From Paenibacillus sp. oral taxon 786 str. D14 (lineage in GTDB: Bacteria > Bacillota > Bacilli > Paenibacillales > Paenibacillaceae): DNA of 64,000 nucleotides. Shown one piece after another: positions 51,272 to 60,340 of the stretch. Within the stretch, counting starts at the first letter, position 1, and each line of letters opens with the position of its first letter. The notes beneath the pieces are model-generated. The model was not told the origin of the DNA. It was given only the letters and a program-made list of their open reading frames with translations, and did no database searches. The stretch is taken from the NCBI RefSeq assembly GCF_000159955.1, contig NZ_GG695986.1:25613-89612 (forward strand), in the 5' to 3' direction. Both the position numbers and the translations under genes were made by a program.

Positions 51272-52270
51272 TCACTCTTCAGGTTCGAATGCTCTACAAT
51301 CCAGCGAAAAATACCCGTTTTCGGCCGCAGCACGTTCATTCGGGAAGATCTCCTCTTCGCGATAACCTAACTCCGAGGCACGAGCACAGGTCATTCGATA
51401 GTAATATTTTAACCCCGTGGTCGGATCAACTGCTCCAACGATCGCCGGTGCCAGGTCTAATCTTCCCCCGCCGAATGCATAGTTGTTATAGTAGCGATCA
51501 CCTACCGGAATGCCTTGCAGAAACACCAGGATTCCGACATCATCTAACGTATTATTCCACTCCTCCTGCGGGATCACCGGCAGCGTAAACGTATAATCCA
51601 CTCCCAGCTTTGCCGCAATCCGATTATGAGCGCGAATCGCCCGGGCCAGATCCTCTTCAATCCGGCGGACGATCGTTGCACGCCGAACGGCATCAAAGGT
51701 TTCCTCATTCTGCAGCAGCGGAATGGAGATCTCGGACTTAATCTCGGTTTGCAGCCCGCTGACCCAGTGGTTCGCCGCTGCATCGTAAGCCGTCACGTTC
51801 CTATCCAACGTAAACGCGATACTGTTCCCGCTTGCGTCTAAATATGTATAGGGCTTTTTGTCCTGCCACCGGTAAGTCCACGTATCACTGCTCAGATCCA
51901 TGTCCGCTGCATACAGAAAATAGCCGTCATAGTCCATGACAACGATCGCCGGGATATAAGCTAGAAGCGACTGCTGTCCCGCCGGATCGTCAGCTACGCC
52001 GAAATTCAAGGACAAGCTCCGAAGCAGTGCGGCAAGGGCTTGCTCTTTATCCGCCCGCATCCATTTCGAGGATCCGTACCCGCTCTCGAATTGCTGCAGC
52101 TCGTTCCGGTTTAACAAAGCCGCTGCATCCTGAACCGCCGTGCGCAAGGCGGCCGTATATCGGGTCTCAAGCCGGTTAACCTCCCGTAAATTTTCCGCTC
52201 GCAGCCCGCCCAGCCAAACAACTGGAGCAATAATGATGACAAAGATCACGGCCCAGTCAGTAATCTTCAT
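51272..52270 (-). CDS. Membrane-anchored exported protein of the Tad-like operon
   Basis: A 332-residue protein with an N-terminal membrane segment (WAVIFVIIIAPVVWLGGL, about residues 5-22) and a large extracytoplasmic part without a family I recognise. Near the C-terminus GYREEEIFPNERAAAENGYFSLDC has two spaced acidic clusters. It is the last of ten genes in the operon and overlaps the previous gene by 14 bases. ATG 52270 has GGAGGT 11 bases upstream; the frame from 52321 would run further into the previous gene. It could be a minor pilin-like or TadE/F-like component. Confidence 0.68.
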   Translation of the reverse strand: MKITDWAVIFVIIIAPVVWLGGLRAENLREVNRLETRYTAALRTAVQDAAALLNRNELQQFESGYGSSKWMRADKEQALAALLRSLSLNFGVADDPAGQQSLLAYIPAIVVMDYDGYFLYAADMDLSSDTWTYRWQDKKPYTYLDASGNSIAFTLDRNVTAYDAAANHWVSGLQTEIKSEISIPLLQNEETFDAVRRATIVRRIEEDLARAIRAHNRIAAKLGVDYTFTLPVIPQEEWNNTLDDVGILVFLQGIPVGDRYYNNYAFGGGRLDLAPAIVGAVDPTTGLKYYYRMTCARASELGYREEEIFPNERAAAENGYFSLDCRAFEPEE

Positions 52271-52799
52271 TGAGCACCATACCTCCGTAGGTGAGTAAAG
52301 ACGGTCCCTTCTTCCCTGCACTGTTATATAGAAACTCCGAAAGAATATCCAGCGGGCTCCGGGAGCGGTCGTAGGCTGTAACGGTGAAGAAGTCCCCTTC
52401 CTCTAGCTTGTACGGGACACCTTCTTGCCCTGTTCCGGATGGAAACAGGACCTTTAAAATATCTGAGGTATAGTAAGCATTGTATACGACGCTGAAATCA
52501 CCTAAGAAAGTTCCCGGGTCAGCCGGATCGCCGTATTCCGGGTGATAGATCTTATGACGATGCTCCAGCTCAACCTCATACCATCCTCCGGATAACTCCA
52601 GTTCATGGACAAAATCCTCGTACATGTCCGGCGTGACGAACCCTTTGTTCCGCACGGCATCCGCAAACTGTACCAACGTATGGTACGCCGCCAAATATCG
52701 GAGATCCTCCTGGCGCTGCGCAGCCTGCAACGCTGGAAACAGAAACAGGAGCAGCACGGCAAGCAGCGCAGCCGTTATTTTCGACAAGGCGTTTACCAT
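52257..52799 (-). CDS. Small exported protein of the Tad-like operon
   Basis: A 180-residue protein: a hydrophobic N-terminus (ITAALLAVLLLFLFPALQAA, residues 8-27) followed by QRQEDLRYLAAYHTLVQFADAV and a mixed acidic domain with GYEV-type beta strands. The signal looks like a single membrane anchor or signal peptide rather than a class III prepilin leader, since no Gly-x-x-x-x-Glu cleavage motif is present. Unknown family, likely a TadE/TadF-like or minor-pilin position. It begins 10 bases after the previous stop. Confidence 0.65.
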   Translation of the reverse strand: MVNALSKITAALLAVLLLFLFPALQAAQRQEDLRYLAAYHTLVQFADAVRNKGFVTPDMYEDFVHELELSGGWYEVELEHRHKIYHPEYGDPADPGTFLGDFSVVYNAYYTSDILKVLFPSGTGQEGVPYKLEEGDFFTVTAYDRSRSPLDILSEFLYNSAGKKGPSLLTYGGMVLNEDY

Positions 52800-52809
52800 T
52801 CACTGCAAC

Positions 52810-53274
52810 CTACTTTCTTTGAATAATCACCCGAACTTCTTTCCCTGATGAATCAAACCTATGTTCAATGCTGTAATTCGCCCGTAAATCCAATACTTCC
52901 AGAGCGCGTTTACGGCTTTGCTCCAACACATCCTCCAATAGACCAAATGGGACGGTATTCAAAACTTCCCCATTCACCTCGATCTCTACGCCGAGCTCAA
53001 TCCAATCCGGAATCCGATGAAGGAGATCATTCCCGCTTAATCCGCCGCTTGTGTCCCCCAGAGGATCATCATCGCGGGATCTCTCCCCTGTTTCGCTTGT
53101 GAGCACACTTCCTTCAAGCGCGTAGACGCTGCGTCCAACGCCGTGTAGCTGCACCGCGAGCGCGTCATAGGACGCGTTCTGATTCGCTCCGATGTCCAGC
53201 ATATAGATGGCAACGGCCAAAAAAGAGCTGACGGAGAAAAGCAGCCATACCAGACTTTTTACATGATTGATCAC
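52810..53274 (-). CDS. Small membrane-anchored protein of the Tad-like operon
   Basis: A 154-residue protein with an N-terminal membrane helix (SLVWLLFSVSSFLAVAIYML, about 7-26) and an extracytoplasmic domain with a Gly/Asp-rich loop (DDDPLGDTSGGLSGND). No recognised domain. Ordering and size match the small TadE/F-type slots of Tad loci, but I see no sequence motif to prove it. It follows the upstream gene by 27 bases. Confidence 0.62.
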   Translation of the reverse strand: MINHVKSLVWLLFSVSSFLAVAIYMLDIGANQNASYDALAVQLHGVGRSVYALEGSVLTSETGERSRDDDPLGDTSGGLSGNDLLHRIPDWIELGVEIEVNGEVLNTVPFGLLEDVLEQSRKRALEVLDLRANYSIEHRFDSSGKEVRVIIQRK

Positions 53275-53301
53275 CTTAAATGATGCCTCCAGCCTTTCCC
53301 A

Positions 53302-53793
53302 TTACGGAAGTAGCGTTGTCTGTGTAAATATCAATCCTCGAACCACATTCGAGCTGTCCTTGACCACCTTCGCCTTGAACTTGCCGCTCGGATTGACATA
53401 TTCATTTAGCCGCTCGTCCCAGGCATTACTAATCGGCGCATTGCTATGATTGATCACCGCACCGTAATATTCCGAAGACTCAGATTCATTAACGTTCAGG
53501 ATATCTCCATACCATTCCCCGCCTCTGTTCTTCCCGGTTTTCACCAAGATGCCAAATTGATCGCGATCCTTGAATTTCCGTAATGCATTGGTAACCTGCG
53601 AACCGCTGACGGTCGTATCGTCATAGACGGTAAACGAGGCTTGGGACAGCTCCGTCTGGATATCGGAGAAGCTGTTTTGCGCCGTTTTGGTCGCTTCCTG
53701 AGCAGAAACAAACAAGATAACTACAATCGTAATCAAAGCTATTGTCAAAAAGATCCCGGCTGCAACCTTTAGTGCGGATGAAGCGTTGTTCAT
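53302..53793 (-). CDS. Pilin-like small protein of the Tad-like operon
   Basis: A 163-residue protein whose N-terminal helix (ALKVAAGIFLTIALITIVVILF, about 7-28) is long and hydrophobic and is followed by an amphipathic stretch (ATKTAQNSFSDIQTELSQ), as in major or minor pseudopilins. No canonical prepilin peptidase site is visible. It is the first small gene after the TadB/C-like gene and the best pilin-subunit candidate of the four. The ATG is preceded by GGAGG-like sequence, 25 bases after the upstream stop. Confidence 0.65.
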   Translation of the reverse strand: MNNASSALKVAAGIFLTIALITIVVILFVSAQEATKTAQNSFSDIQTELSQASFTVYDDTTVSGSQVTNALRKFKDRDQFGILVKTGKNRGGEWYGDILNVNESESSEYYGAVINHSNAPISNAWDERLNEYVNPSGKFKAKVVKDSSNVVRGLIFTQTTLLP

Positions 53794-53817
53794 GGATAAA
53801 TGCCTCCTTAAATTTTT

Positions 53818-55908
53818 TTATAATTTTTGAAGCTGTTCAAAATATAAGTTCATTTGTTCAAAGCTCATCCAAATTAGAGGAATCACCAAATAAGCGAAGA
53901 CCAGAGCATACATGGGAGTAAAGCCAATCATACGCCCCCAATTCGCTTTGATATCCAGCGATTTCTCGTAATCCAACCGTCTCCGCTCAAATTGATAGGA
54001 CAGATCGCTGTCAAGATCGTCAAAGGCATCGGCAACCAACAGCTTCTCCGACGCCAGCAGCAGCTTGTCCGCCAGCCGTTGGAATTCTTCCAGAACGACC
54101 TCCCGCTTCAGCTCCAGCAGCGCTTCCTCAGGGCTAAAGCTGTAGTTCAAGAGGCATTTATGCAATGGCTCCCGAAAGATCACCGCGTAAGAGGCCAGCC
54201 ATTCTAGGATTTCTTCCACGGAGATCCGCTCCAGTTCCCGCAGGATCGCAATCATCGCCAAAAACTGATACACCTCATGCCGCATGTCTATCAATCGCAT
54301 CCAACGCTGGAAGTAAAGCATCCATAGCGGCAGGTAGTATCCGGCCAATCCGGCTAGTAAGGCCAAACCAAACTCCCACCATTTGAGATATTCCTGATTC
54401 CAGCGCTGCAATTTGTCTAGGATTCTGTGGGTAGCTTCTGATAACTCTTCATGGGCCTTCCCCTCTTCTGCATCCTCCAGCATTTTGGAGACGGAGCGGA
54501 AGACTTCATCGTAGCTAGCCTTTGCTGACATGCCCAATTGACGCATGACCGCAGCATCTCGTGCAGCCTCCTGTCGTCCGGCATCAACGGTGTCCTTCGG
54601 CAAAGCGCCAAAAAAGGTGGATACGGCTGGAGGCTCCGTCAAAATCCGCTGCTTCGTAAGCTGATGAAGCACAAGGAATCCCCCGAGTGCAAGGACGAAG
54701 CTTAATCCCAAAATGCTGATTCGTCTGACCTGAAACGCTTCGATCCGAAGCCGATGATTCGTCTCCTTTAGCAGCTGAGAAATTCGATGATAGGCTACGG
54801 ATTCGGGCGACGGAACGAACTGGCGGCAAAAACGGCCAAGGATTCGGTGCGCATAGACCCTGGCTTCCCATGATAGGTTTGTAGGCTTGGCTCGATAAGC
54901 TGTTTCTTCTTCATTCTTCAGCTTCTGCAGCAGAACATAACTGAGCAGAATGGTCAGAAATAGGACCGCTTTGATTAACATCCCTGCTTTGCTTAAATAG
55001 AACGCATCCATTAACGGGAAATGTCCCCTGGCCCACATCTCAACCGGCTTCGTAAAAAAGACCGGCACTAAAGCGATGACATGCAGTCCTTTCAGCAAAT
55101 AATCCAACCGTCTTCTGCGGATGAGCTCCAATTGAACTTCTCCGGTCAGGCGGCTGATGCCGCGCAGGTACATGGAACCTTCCGCGCGTTTCCGGTCGCC
55201 GTACTCCGATACCAGCCGGGAAATGCCGGCAAAGGCCTTCAAATACCGGCTGGGAGCCTTCTCATAATATTTTTCCAAAGCGGTGTCCGGGTCAGCATCA
55301 ACCAGCGCCTCGCTAATCCAATGGGCATGAACCCCGATTTCACGGCCCGTCGCTTCGCCGGCTTCCTCAATCGCATCAGGTACCATGCCATGCCGGTGAA
55401 ACGCATGCCGAACGGCAGCGAAGAAATCAAGCAGCTGCTCCAGCAGCTTGACTTCTAATCGATTGACGTAACCATCGATCAGCAGGTCTTGCAGGACGAC
55501 AGCGGTGATCAGCAGCGACAGAACAAACAACACGTCGGGATGCATCGCAGTTAAGATGGCGATCGATCCAGCGAATGACCCTGTGATCCCATAAGCGAGC
55601 TTCATCGTTTGTCGCCTTAGCTTCAGCTCGTCCTGGGGATAACTAAGCGCGAGCCGCATACGGATTTTTCCAGCATAATACCTTAACGGAGGCACCTTCA
55701 TCCAAGCGGCATACGACTTAAGCAGGAACGCTGTAAACCATTGCCGAATCCCGCCCAGCGTTTGCTTAGGAGAGGCACCAACCGTACTCCCAGCATCTAC
55801 CCATAACGGATTTCCCTTTCTTCCGAGCCATTGACCGACAGCATACAATCCGATGCCGCCAAGGACTGATGCTCCCAACACGATCAGCAGGATCGACTTA
55901 AGCTCCAA
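53818..55908 (-). CDS. TadB/TadC-like inner-membrane platform protein (long, fused form)
   Basis: A 696-residue multi-pass protein with about seven to eight hydrophobic segments (near residues 5-25, about 110-150, about 270-290, about 300-330, about 395-420, about 510-535 and about 670-690) separated by helical cytoplasmic loops. TadB and TadC of pilus systems are each about 300 residues with a T2SF fold; this length fits a fusion of both platform subunits. The T2SF motif is not sharp, so the assignment leans on topology and position after the CpaF-like ATPase. TTG 55908 with GGGGGAG upstream overlaps the ATPase stop. Confidence 0.68.
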   Translation of the reverse strand: MELKSILLIVLGASVLGGIGLYAVGQWLGRKGNPLWVDAGSTVGASPKQTLGGIRQWFTAFLLKSYAAWMKVPPLRYYAGKIRMRLALSYPQDELKLRRQTMKLAYGITGSFAGSIAILTAMHPDVLFVLSLLITAVVLQDLLIDGYVNRLEVKLLEQLLDFFAAVRHAFHRHGMVPDAIEEAGEATGREIGVHAHWISEALVDADPDTALEKYYEKAPSRYLKAFAGISRLVSEYGDRKRAEGSMYLRGISRLTGEVQLELIRRRRLDYLLKGLHVIALVPVFFTKPVEMWARGHFPLMDAFYLSKAGMLIKAVLFLTILLSYVLLQKLKNEEETAYRAKPTNLSWEARVYAHRILGRFCRQFVPSPESVAYHRISQLLKETNHRLRIEAFQVRRISILGLSFVLALGGFLVLHQLTKQRILTEPPAVSTFFGALPKDTVDAGRQEAARDAAVMRQLGMSAKASYDEVFRSVSKMLEDAEEGKAHEELSEATHRILDKLQRWNQEYLKWWEFGLALLAGLAGYYLPLWMLYFQRWMRLIDMRHEVYQFLAMIAILRELERISVEEILEWLASYAVIFREPLHKCLLNYSFSPEEALLELKREVVLEEFQRLADKLLLASEKLLVADAFDDLDSDLSYQFERRRLDYEKSLDIKANWGRMIGFTPMYALVFAYLVIPLIWMSFEQMNLYFEQLQKL

Positions 55909-57787
55909 CCTTCTCCCCCCAATACGAGCCAACAAACCGTTCAAATTCCGCGGCGTCTTCCGGCAGCATCTCCCGGGCCATAGCCTCTCGGGTCTGGCGA
56001 GATATCGGTTGCACAGCAACATAACGGCCATTTCGGTATTCCATGATCACCCGTTCCTCATAATTGGCATGATGAACTGAAGTCAATTGACCTCCCGCCG
56101 CTGGTTGGAAACCCTGCCCTTCCTGCCCCGCCCTGTTCTCTGGCTCCCGGCGGCAGCATTCAGTGATCCGCTCGATATATCGCCGTCCCGTCATATCGCG
56201 GCGCAGGTGCACGTCAAAGTCAATAACGGTAGCAACCTGCAGCTCAGCGACTCGTTCGTCGCGAAACACACCGGTTTTCAGCAGCGAATTGCGCAGCGAC
56301 TCGATTAGATCGCGAAACGTCTTGGCATGGTGCGTAAAAATAGTGAACAAGCTGGCTACCTGCGCCATCTGCACCATCCAGGCGGCAACCTCGTCCGTGG
56401 CGACCTCCCCTAGGATGTGGACGGTACCGTCTGTCTTTTTCTGCAGATCCAATGCTGCTTGCCCGCTCACGTAATCGGTCTCCCGAAAGCTTAAAATGTT
56501 GCGTCCGCTGTACAAGCGGCGCAAATGCAGCTCAAAGGACATTTCCTGCACACGCAACGTATATGCGGCATAGATATACTTGACCATCGCCATCAACAGC
56601 GTTGTTTTGCCTGATCCCTGCGAACCCGTAATGGAAGTAATCCGGCTGCCCTTCATGAAATATTTCAGCAGCCCGATCGGCAGCTCGGCGTTCTCCCCCT
56701 GGATCAAGTGCTCCAACGAGGTGCCAATCATATCGAATTTCCGCACGAAAAAAGCCCACGTCTCTGCAAATGGCGGCCGGACGACCACAATCCGCGAACC
56801 GTCCTGCATCTCGTTCACCTTATATCCGTTAACCTCTGATAGTTGGCCTGGCAGATTAAATTTATAGATGTTCTGACAAACGCGTTTTAACTCCGCTTCG
56901 CTGCCAAAGGAGAGAAATGACAGGCGGATACTCTTACCTCGATAGAAAATCCAGACGCTCTCCCAAGAACGGGTCAGTTGCTCCCCATCCTCATCCACAG
57001 CAAACAAAAACCTGTCGTTCCCCTCGTACCTATGGCCAATGCCAGAGGAAGGCTCAACCGCCCCATATCCGCTTGGAATCCCGCTTACACCGCCGCTCAG
57101 TCCGTCGATCCGCATCTCCCGCAGCTCGTCCACCACCGAGAAGCCCTTATACATTTGGTAAACCCGCTGGACGACGAGATCCAGCTTCTCCTGAAACGTC
57201 AGGGGGCGATACTCTAAGAAAAAGATACGGTCAATGTCCTCACCGGTAATTTCGTATACGGGGGAACCCTCAGACGTTTTTGGCGGTTTCGCTTCATCCA
57301 GCGCATAGTCTTCGATCATTTGCGCTAGACCGTCGGCACCATACTGCTGCTTGTAAAGGTACAACAAGATATCGAAGCGGTCTTGGGCTGTTAACAGCTC
57401 CTGGCGATGAAAAGGCAAGATCCGGTCGATATTGTGTTCGTTGATTCCGTAATCTCCTGCCAACATGTCGCGGATAAACGACTTAATATATTGCTTGTCC
57501 TTCGGATCCCCATACGCGCAGCCACGAAGCGCTTGACGAAGCTCCGCACGCGCTTTCGCTTTACGGTTCCATGCTTCCTCGCTTAATCCCCAATCCAATC
57601 CGCTCGTACGGCTAAGTTCATGCAACCGTTCTTTGATGTAGGTTACAATAGCTGACCATTCGAAGCGATCCTGCCCAGTTGGACGCTCCACTCTCCCAGG
57701 TCCCGTCATGTTGGCCTTGCGCCACAAAAAGATCAGTACCGCCAGGACAAGAAGCGTGATGATTAACCCGTTCATCAGCCCATTCAC
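55898..57787 (-). CDS. CpaF/TadA-like secretion ATPase with N-terminal membrane anchor
   Basis: A 629-residue ATPase. The N-terminus has a membrane segment (LIITLLVLAVLIFLW, about 8-22), unusual for CpaF/TadA. The N-terminal ATPase region is followed by Walker A GSQGSGKTTLL (about 388-398), VQEMSFELHLRRLYSG, Walker B-like GTVHILGE (Glu about 461), and SLFTIFTHHAKTFRDLIES, replacing the family TTIHANS histidine box. Overall order matches CpaF with strong divergence. GTG 57787 follows AAGGGGGG by 7 bases. It probably powers assembly or secretion by the adjacent membrane platform. Confidence 0.82.
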   Translation of the reverse strand: MNGLMNGLIITLLVLAVLIFLWRKANMTGPGRVERPTGQDRFEWSAIVTYIKERLHELSRTSGLDWGLSEEAWNRKAKARAELRQALRGCAYGDPKDKQYIKSFIRDMLAGDYGINEHNIDRILPFHRQELLTAQDRFDILLYLYKQQYGADGLAQMIEDYALDEAKPPKTSEGSPVYEITGEDIDRIFFLEYRPLTFQEKLDLVVQRVYQMYKGFSVVDELREMRIDGLSGGVSGIPSGYGAVEPSSGIGHRYEGNDRFLFAVDEDGEQLTRSWESVWIFYRGKSIRLSFLSFGSEAELKRVCQNIYKFNLPGQLSEVNGYKVNEMQDGSRIVVVRPPFAETWAFFVRKFDMIGTSLEHLIQGENAELPIGLLKYFMKGSRITSITGSQGSGKTTLLMAMVKYIYAAYTLRVQEMSFELHLRRLYSGRNILSFRETDYVSGQAALDLQKKTDGTVHILGEVATDEVAAWMVQMAQVASLFTIFTHHAKTFRDLIESLRNSLLKTGVFRDERVAELQVATVIDFDVHLRRDMTGRRYIERITECCRREPENRAGQEGQGFQPAAGGQLTSVHHANYEERVIMEYRNGRYVAVQPISRQTREAMAREMLPEDAAEFERFVGSYWGEKVGA

Positions 57788-57788
57788 T

Positions 57789-58634
57789 TTACGCCCCCCT
57801 TTCCTTCGGTGAAATGGATGCACTAGTAGTTCCTGCCGCCATTTCCATCAGCATGTCTCCGAGCTCGTAGTATCCTTTCAGTAGAAGCTCACGCTCTCCC
57901 CTCCGTTTCGACCAGATCGGAGTTTGGCGAAAATACGCTAAGATGTTCCGGGCATTCCAGGCATCCGAGAACCCGGTATGATACGGAATCCCGATCAGCC
58001 TTTGCACGCCGGAATAGCGCCGCTTCAGATTGTTTAGTCCCCAGCGGGACCGGGGATCAAAGGGCGAAATGACGAAAAGCAATTTTCTGTTCGGTTCGCC
58101 AAGATAAGAAGCAACATCCGCAAACCATTCATCCATGATTCCCAGTCGATGCGGCAACACAGCGACTAGAACATCTCCTTCGCGCTGCTCCTGCAGCACC
58201 TCGCTTAATCGCCGGTTTTGTGCCTGAAGGATCAGGCATCCGTACGATTGTTCGGCAATCGCCAATATTTCAGCGATGCCCTCGTTATCTAGTTCCTTCC
58301 TAGCCGAGTCCGCTAACCGCGTCCCGCACACTAGATCAAGGCGTCCGCGCAGCAGCGGAACGGTATAATCGCTCAAGTTGCTCGCCGTTAATCGTCCGCT
58401 TGACTGCAAACGCAGCAGCGCATCAAGACCATGCTCTGGGACAGCCCCCTCTCCGAAGGTATCGCTGTGCAAACGTACGGTTTGTCCGATCCCTTCCTCC
58501 AAGCCGCGTCCAGTTGGCCCTTCATTCAGCAGGAGCAGTCGCTGCGGAATTCGCAGCCCTAACGTAACGGCGGTAGACACAGCAGCTTCGGCGGCGCCGC
58601 CAAGACCGCCATCCCAAAACACAAAGCGGCTCAT
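57789..58634 (-). CDS. Degenerate ParA/CpaE-like protein
   Basis: A 281-residue protein with an N-terminus laid out like a ParA/MinD P-loop ATPase (FVFWDGGLGGAAEAAVSTAVTL), but the lysine of the deviant Walker A (KGGxGKT) is absent. Later segments (CLILQAQNRRLSEVL, VLVAVLPHRLGIMDEWF, LLFVISPFDPRSRWGLNNLKRRYSGVQ) follow the CpaE pattern with a nucleotide-switch-like AVLP and a following NxxR. It is likely a structural polar-localisation or scaffold protein. It overlaps the gene before it by ATGA. Confidence 0.68.
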   Translation of the reverse strand: MSRFVFWDGGLGGAAEAAVSTAVTLGLRIPQRLLLLNEGPTGRGLEEGIGQTVRLHSDTFGEGAVPEHGLDALLRLQSSGRLTASNLSDYTVPLLRGRLDLVCGTRLADSARKELDNEGIAEILAIAEQSYGCLILQAQNRRLSEVLQEQREGDVLVAVLPHRLGIMDEWFADVASYLGEPNRKLLFVISPFDPRSRWGLNNLKRRYSGVQRLIGIPYHTGFSDAWNARNILAYFRQTPIWSKRRGERELLLKGYYELGDMLMEMAAGTTSASISPKERGA

Positions 58635-59344
58635 GCTTGTCTCCTTTCCGCTTTGCGCACAGCACGTTTAGCGACGGTGTGATCCCAGCCTGCCAGCTCA
58701 CGAAGCAGTTGGCGAAGTGCCCTTTTGTAGGAACGGGAGAAGCTCCGGAGGCGCAACTGCTGCAAATGTTCGTTTTCCAAGTGAGCAGCCCAATTTGACT
58801 CGTCCCACGGGATACAGAGTGCTTCGGAGCGCCATTCCAGCGGGAGGTCTTCTAACAGGCCCAGAATATAATGGCTGTTCACCCCGCTGTCGACCGTGCG
58901 GATAAAGACCGGTCGAACGGTCAGCCCCCGCAGCTCCGGCCAAAGTTGAAACAAGCTGCGGAACCACTGCGCACTTACCTCGACCTCGTAACGGTCGAAA
59001 GTGGTGACCCATACAATTTCATTTGCGGACATCAACCGTTCAGGAGTGAGGCCATTTAGCGTGTCGATGTCCAGCAATTCGTAATCGTATGCTGCAGATG
59101 AGTCTTCGCTGCTCGTCTTCATGGAGATCGTGCTCATAAAGCCCGACGTTCCAGTAGCGACATCAAAGCCGTAAAACTCCGTTAACGGAAGATATGAATC
59201 TCCATCCCCGATCGAATATCGGTACTTACTGTTCTCCGTGCCGTCCGTTAGCAATACTTTAGAGCCGGACGCAGCCAAAACGCTGCTTAAATAAAGTAAC
59301 AGGTCACGTTTATCGCTCTTCCCTACGAACAACCATCTTTTCAT
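58631..59344 (-). CDS. Second degenerate ParA/CpaE-like protein
   Basis: A 237-residue protein starting WLFVGKSDKRDLLLYLSSVLAASGSKVLLTD, which has beta-1, a non-canonical P-loop, helix 1 and a TD switch-like end. The region AYDYELLDIDTL and EIVWVTTFDRYEVEV continue a ParA-like core. No catalytic Walker A lysine is in the usual place. It overlaps the next gene at the start codon (ATGA). Probably a partner of the paralogue downstream. The assignment is by fold pattern only. Confidence 0.6.
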   Translation of the reverse strand: MKRWLFVGKSDKRDLLLYLSSVLAASGSKVLLTDGTENSKYRYSIGDGDSYLPLTEFYGFDVATGTSGFMSTISMKTSSEDSSAAYDYELLDIDTLNGLTPERLMSANEIVWVTTFDRYEVEVSAQWFRSLFQLWPELRGLTVRPVFIRTVDSGVNSHYILGLLEDLPLEWRSEALCIPWDESNWAAHLENEHLQQLRLRSFSRSYKRALRQLLRELAGWDHTVAKRAVRKAERRQA

Positions 59345-59363
59345 GCCAATTCATTTCCTCCTC

Positions 59364-60320
59364 TCATTTCGCTGGATCGAGCTCAAACCGGTCACTGTCC
59401 CCAGATGTTCCATCCGAAACGATGTTGCCAGCGGGTTGATCAGCGCCCCGAACCTCTGTTTGCGAACGCGAAACGGTTGTCTGACTATGTGCAAATTCGC
59501 TGGCACGCTGTGGTGACATGACGGATAGATCCCGTTCCAAGCCGCTTCGGGCCATATTGCTGAGATTCAGCGTCTGTTCCGCTTTCTGCACGATATTCGG
59601 ATCTTTGCGAATCAGCTCCATAACGCCTTCGTTCACTGGATATGTCGGGACCGGCTTGCTCTGCAAATTTGGCTCGACATAAGCGAGTGCGTATATCGAG
59701 GCCTTATGTAAATAAGCGTCTACAATCGCGCTGGATAACGAGAGAATTTCCGCTTCATCCAGCGTCACCGTGATCGTATCGGAACTGAGGTCCGCTACTT
59801 TCTTCTTGGACAGCAAAATATAATCGTGGCCCGTCGGGAATTGAATGCGAATATCAATGACATCGTTCACCTTCAAAACTTGCGGAAGCTGAACAAACGC
59901 CATTTCCCGCCAGCGTAAATCGTCCGGGACCGGGGCCTCTTCATAGACGAGTGCCTCCGTCAGTGGTGTCATCGAACGCAGCGCTATCTTGGCGTACTTC
60001 CCTGCAATGGCTTCCTGCGATTTAAAGAGGTCCGCTGGCACGCTATTTGCAGGAAGCTCCACCCGTTTTAAGTCGCTTGCCGCAATGCGGTTGCCGGCAG
60101 GAATATCCCGTGTAGGTACCCATCCCTGAACTGTCCGCTGCTGTGCCTGATCACGTAAGCTGGCCAACTGGGCTTCATAATCCTGAATAAGGGCTTTCCT
60201 CTCAGCATGAACATGTCTTTCCCGCACGAAGGTATACCCCGTAAACAGCGCGCCTGCCGCAACAACACCAACCAATCCGGATAACAGCATTTGCTTCGTT
60301 TTTTGCCTTAATCTGGGCAT
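59364..60320 (-). CDS. SAF-domain (CpaB/RcpC-like) protein
   Basis: A 318-residue bitopic protein: an N-terminal membrane helix (LLSGLVGVVAAGALFTGYTF, about 12-31), a helical stalk (about 35-62), then a SAF domain (about 66-125) with VPTRDIPAGNRIAASDLKRVEL, the mark of CpaB/RcpC Tad proteins. A further beta domain (about 150-215) has LPQVLKVNDVIDIRIQ. The C-terminal 70 residues are low-complexity, acidic and hydrophilic (SGDSDRFELDPAK). It probably spans from membrane to wall. Confidence 0.85.
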   Translation of the reverse strand: MPRLRQKTKQMLLSGLVGVVAAGALFTGYTFVRERHVHAERKALIQDYEAQLASLRDQAQQRTVQGWVPTRDIPAGNRIAASDLKRVELPANSVPADLFKSQEAIAGKYAKIALRSMTPLTEALVYEEAPVPDDLRWREMAFVQLPQVLKVNDVIDIRIQFPTGHDYILLSKKKVADLSSDTITVTLDEAEILSLSSAIVDAYLHKASIYALAYVEPNLQSKPVPTYPVNEGVMELIRKDPNIVQKAEQTLNLSNMARSGLERDLSVMSPQRASEFAHSQTTVSRSQTEVRGADQPAGNIVSDGTSGDSDRFELDPAK

Positions 60321-60340
60321 TAGTCTAAAGCACTCCCTTT

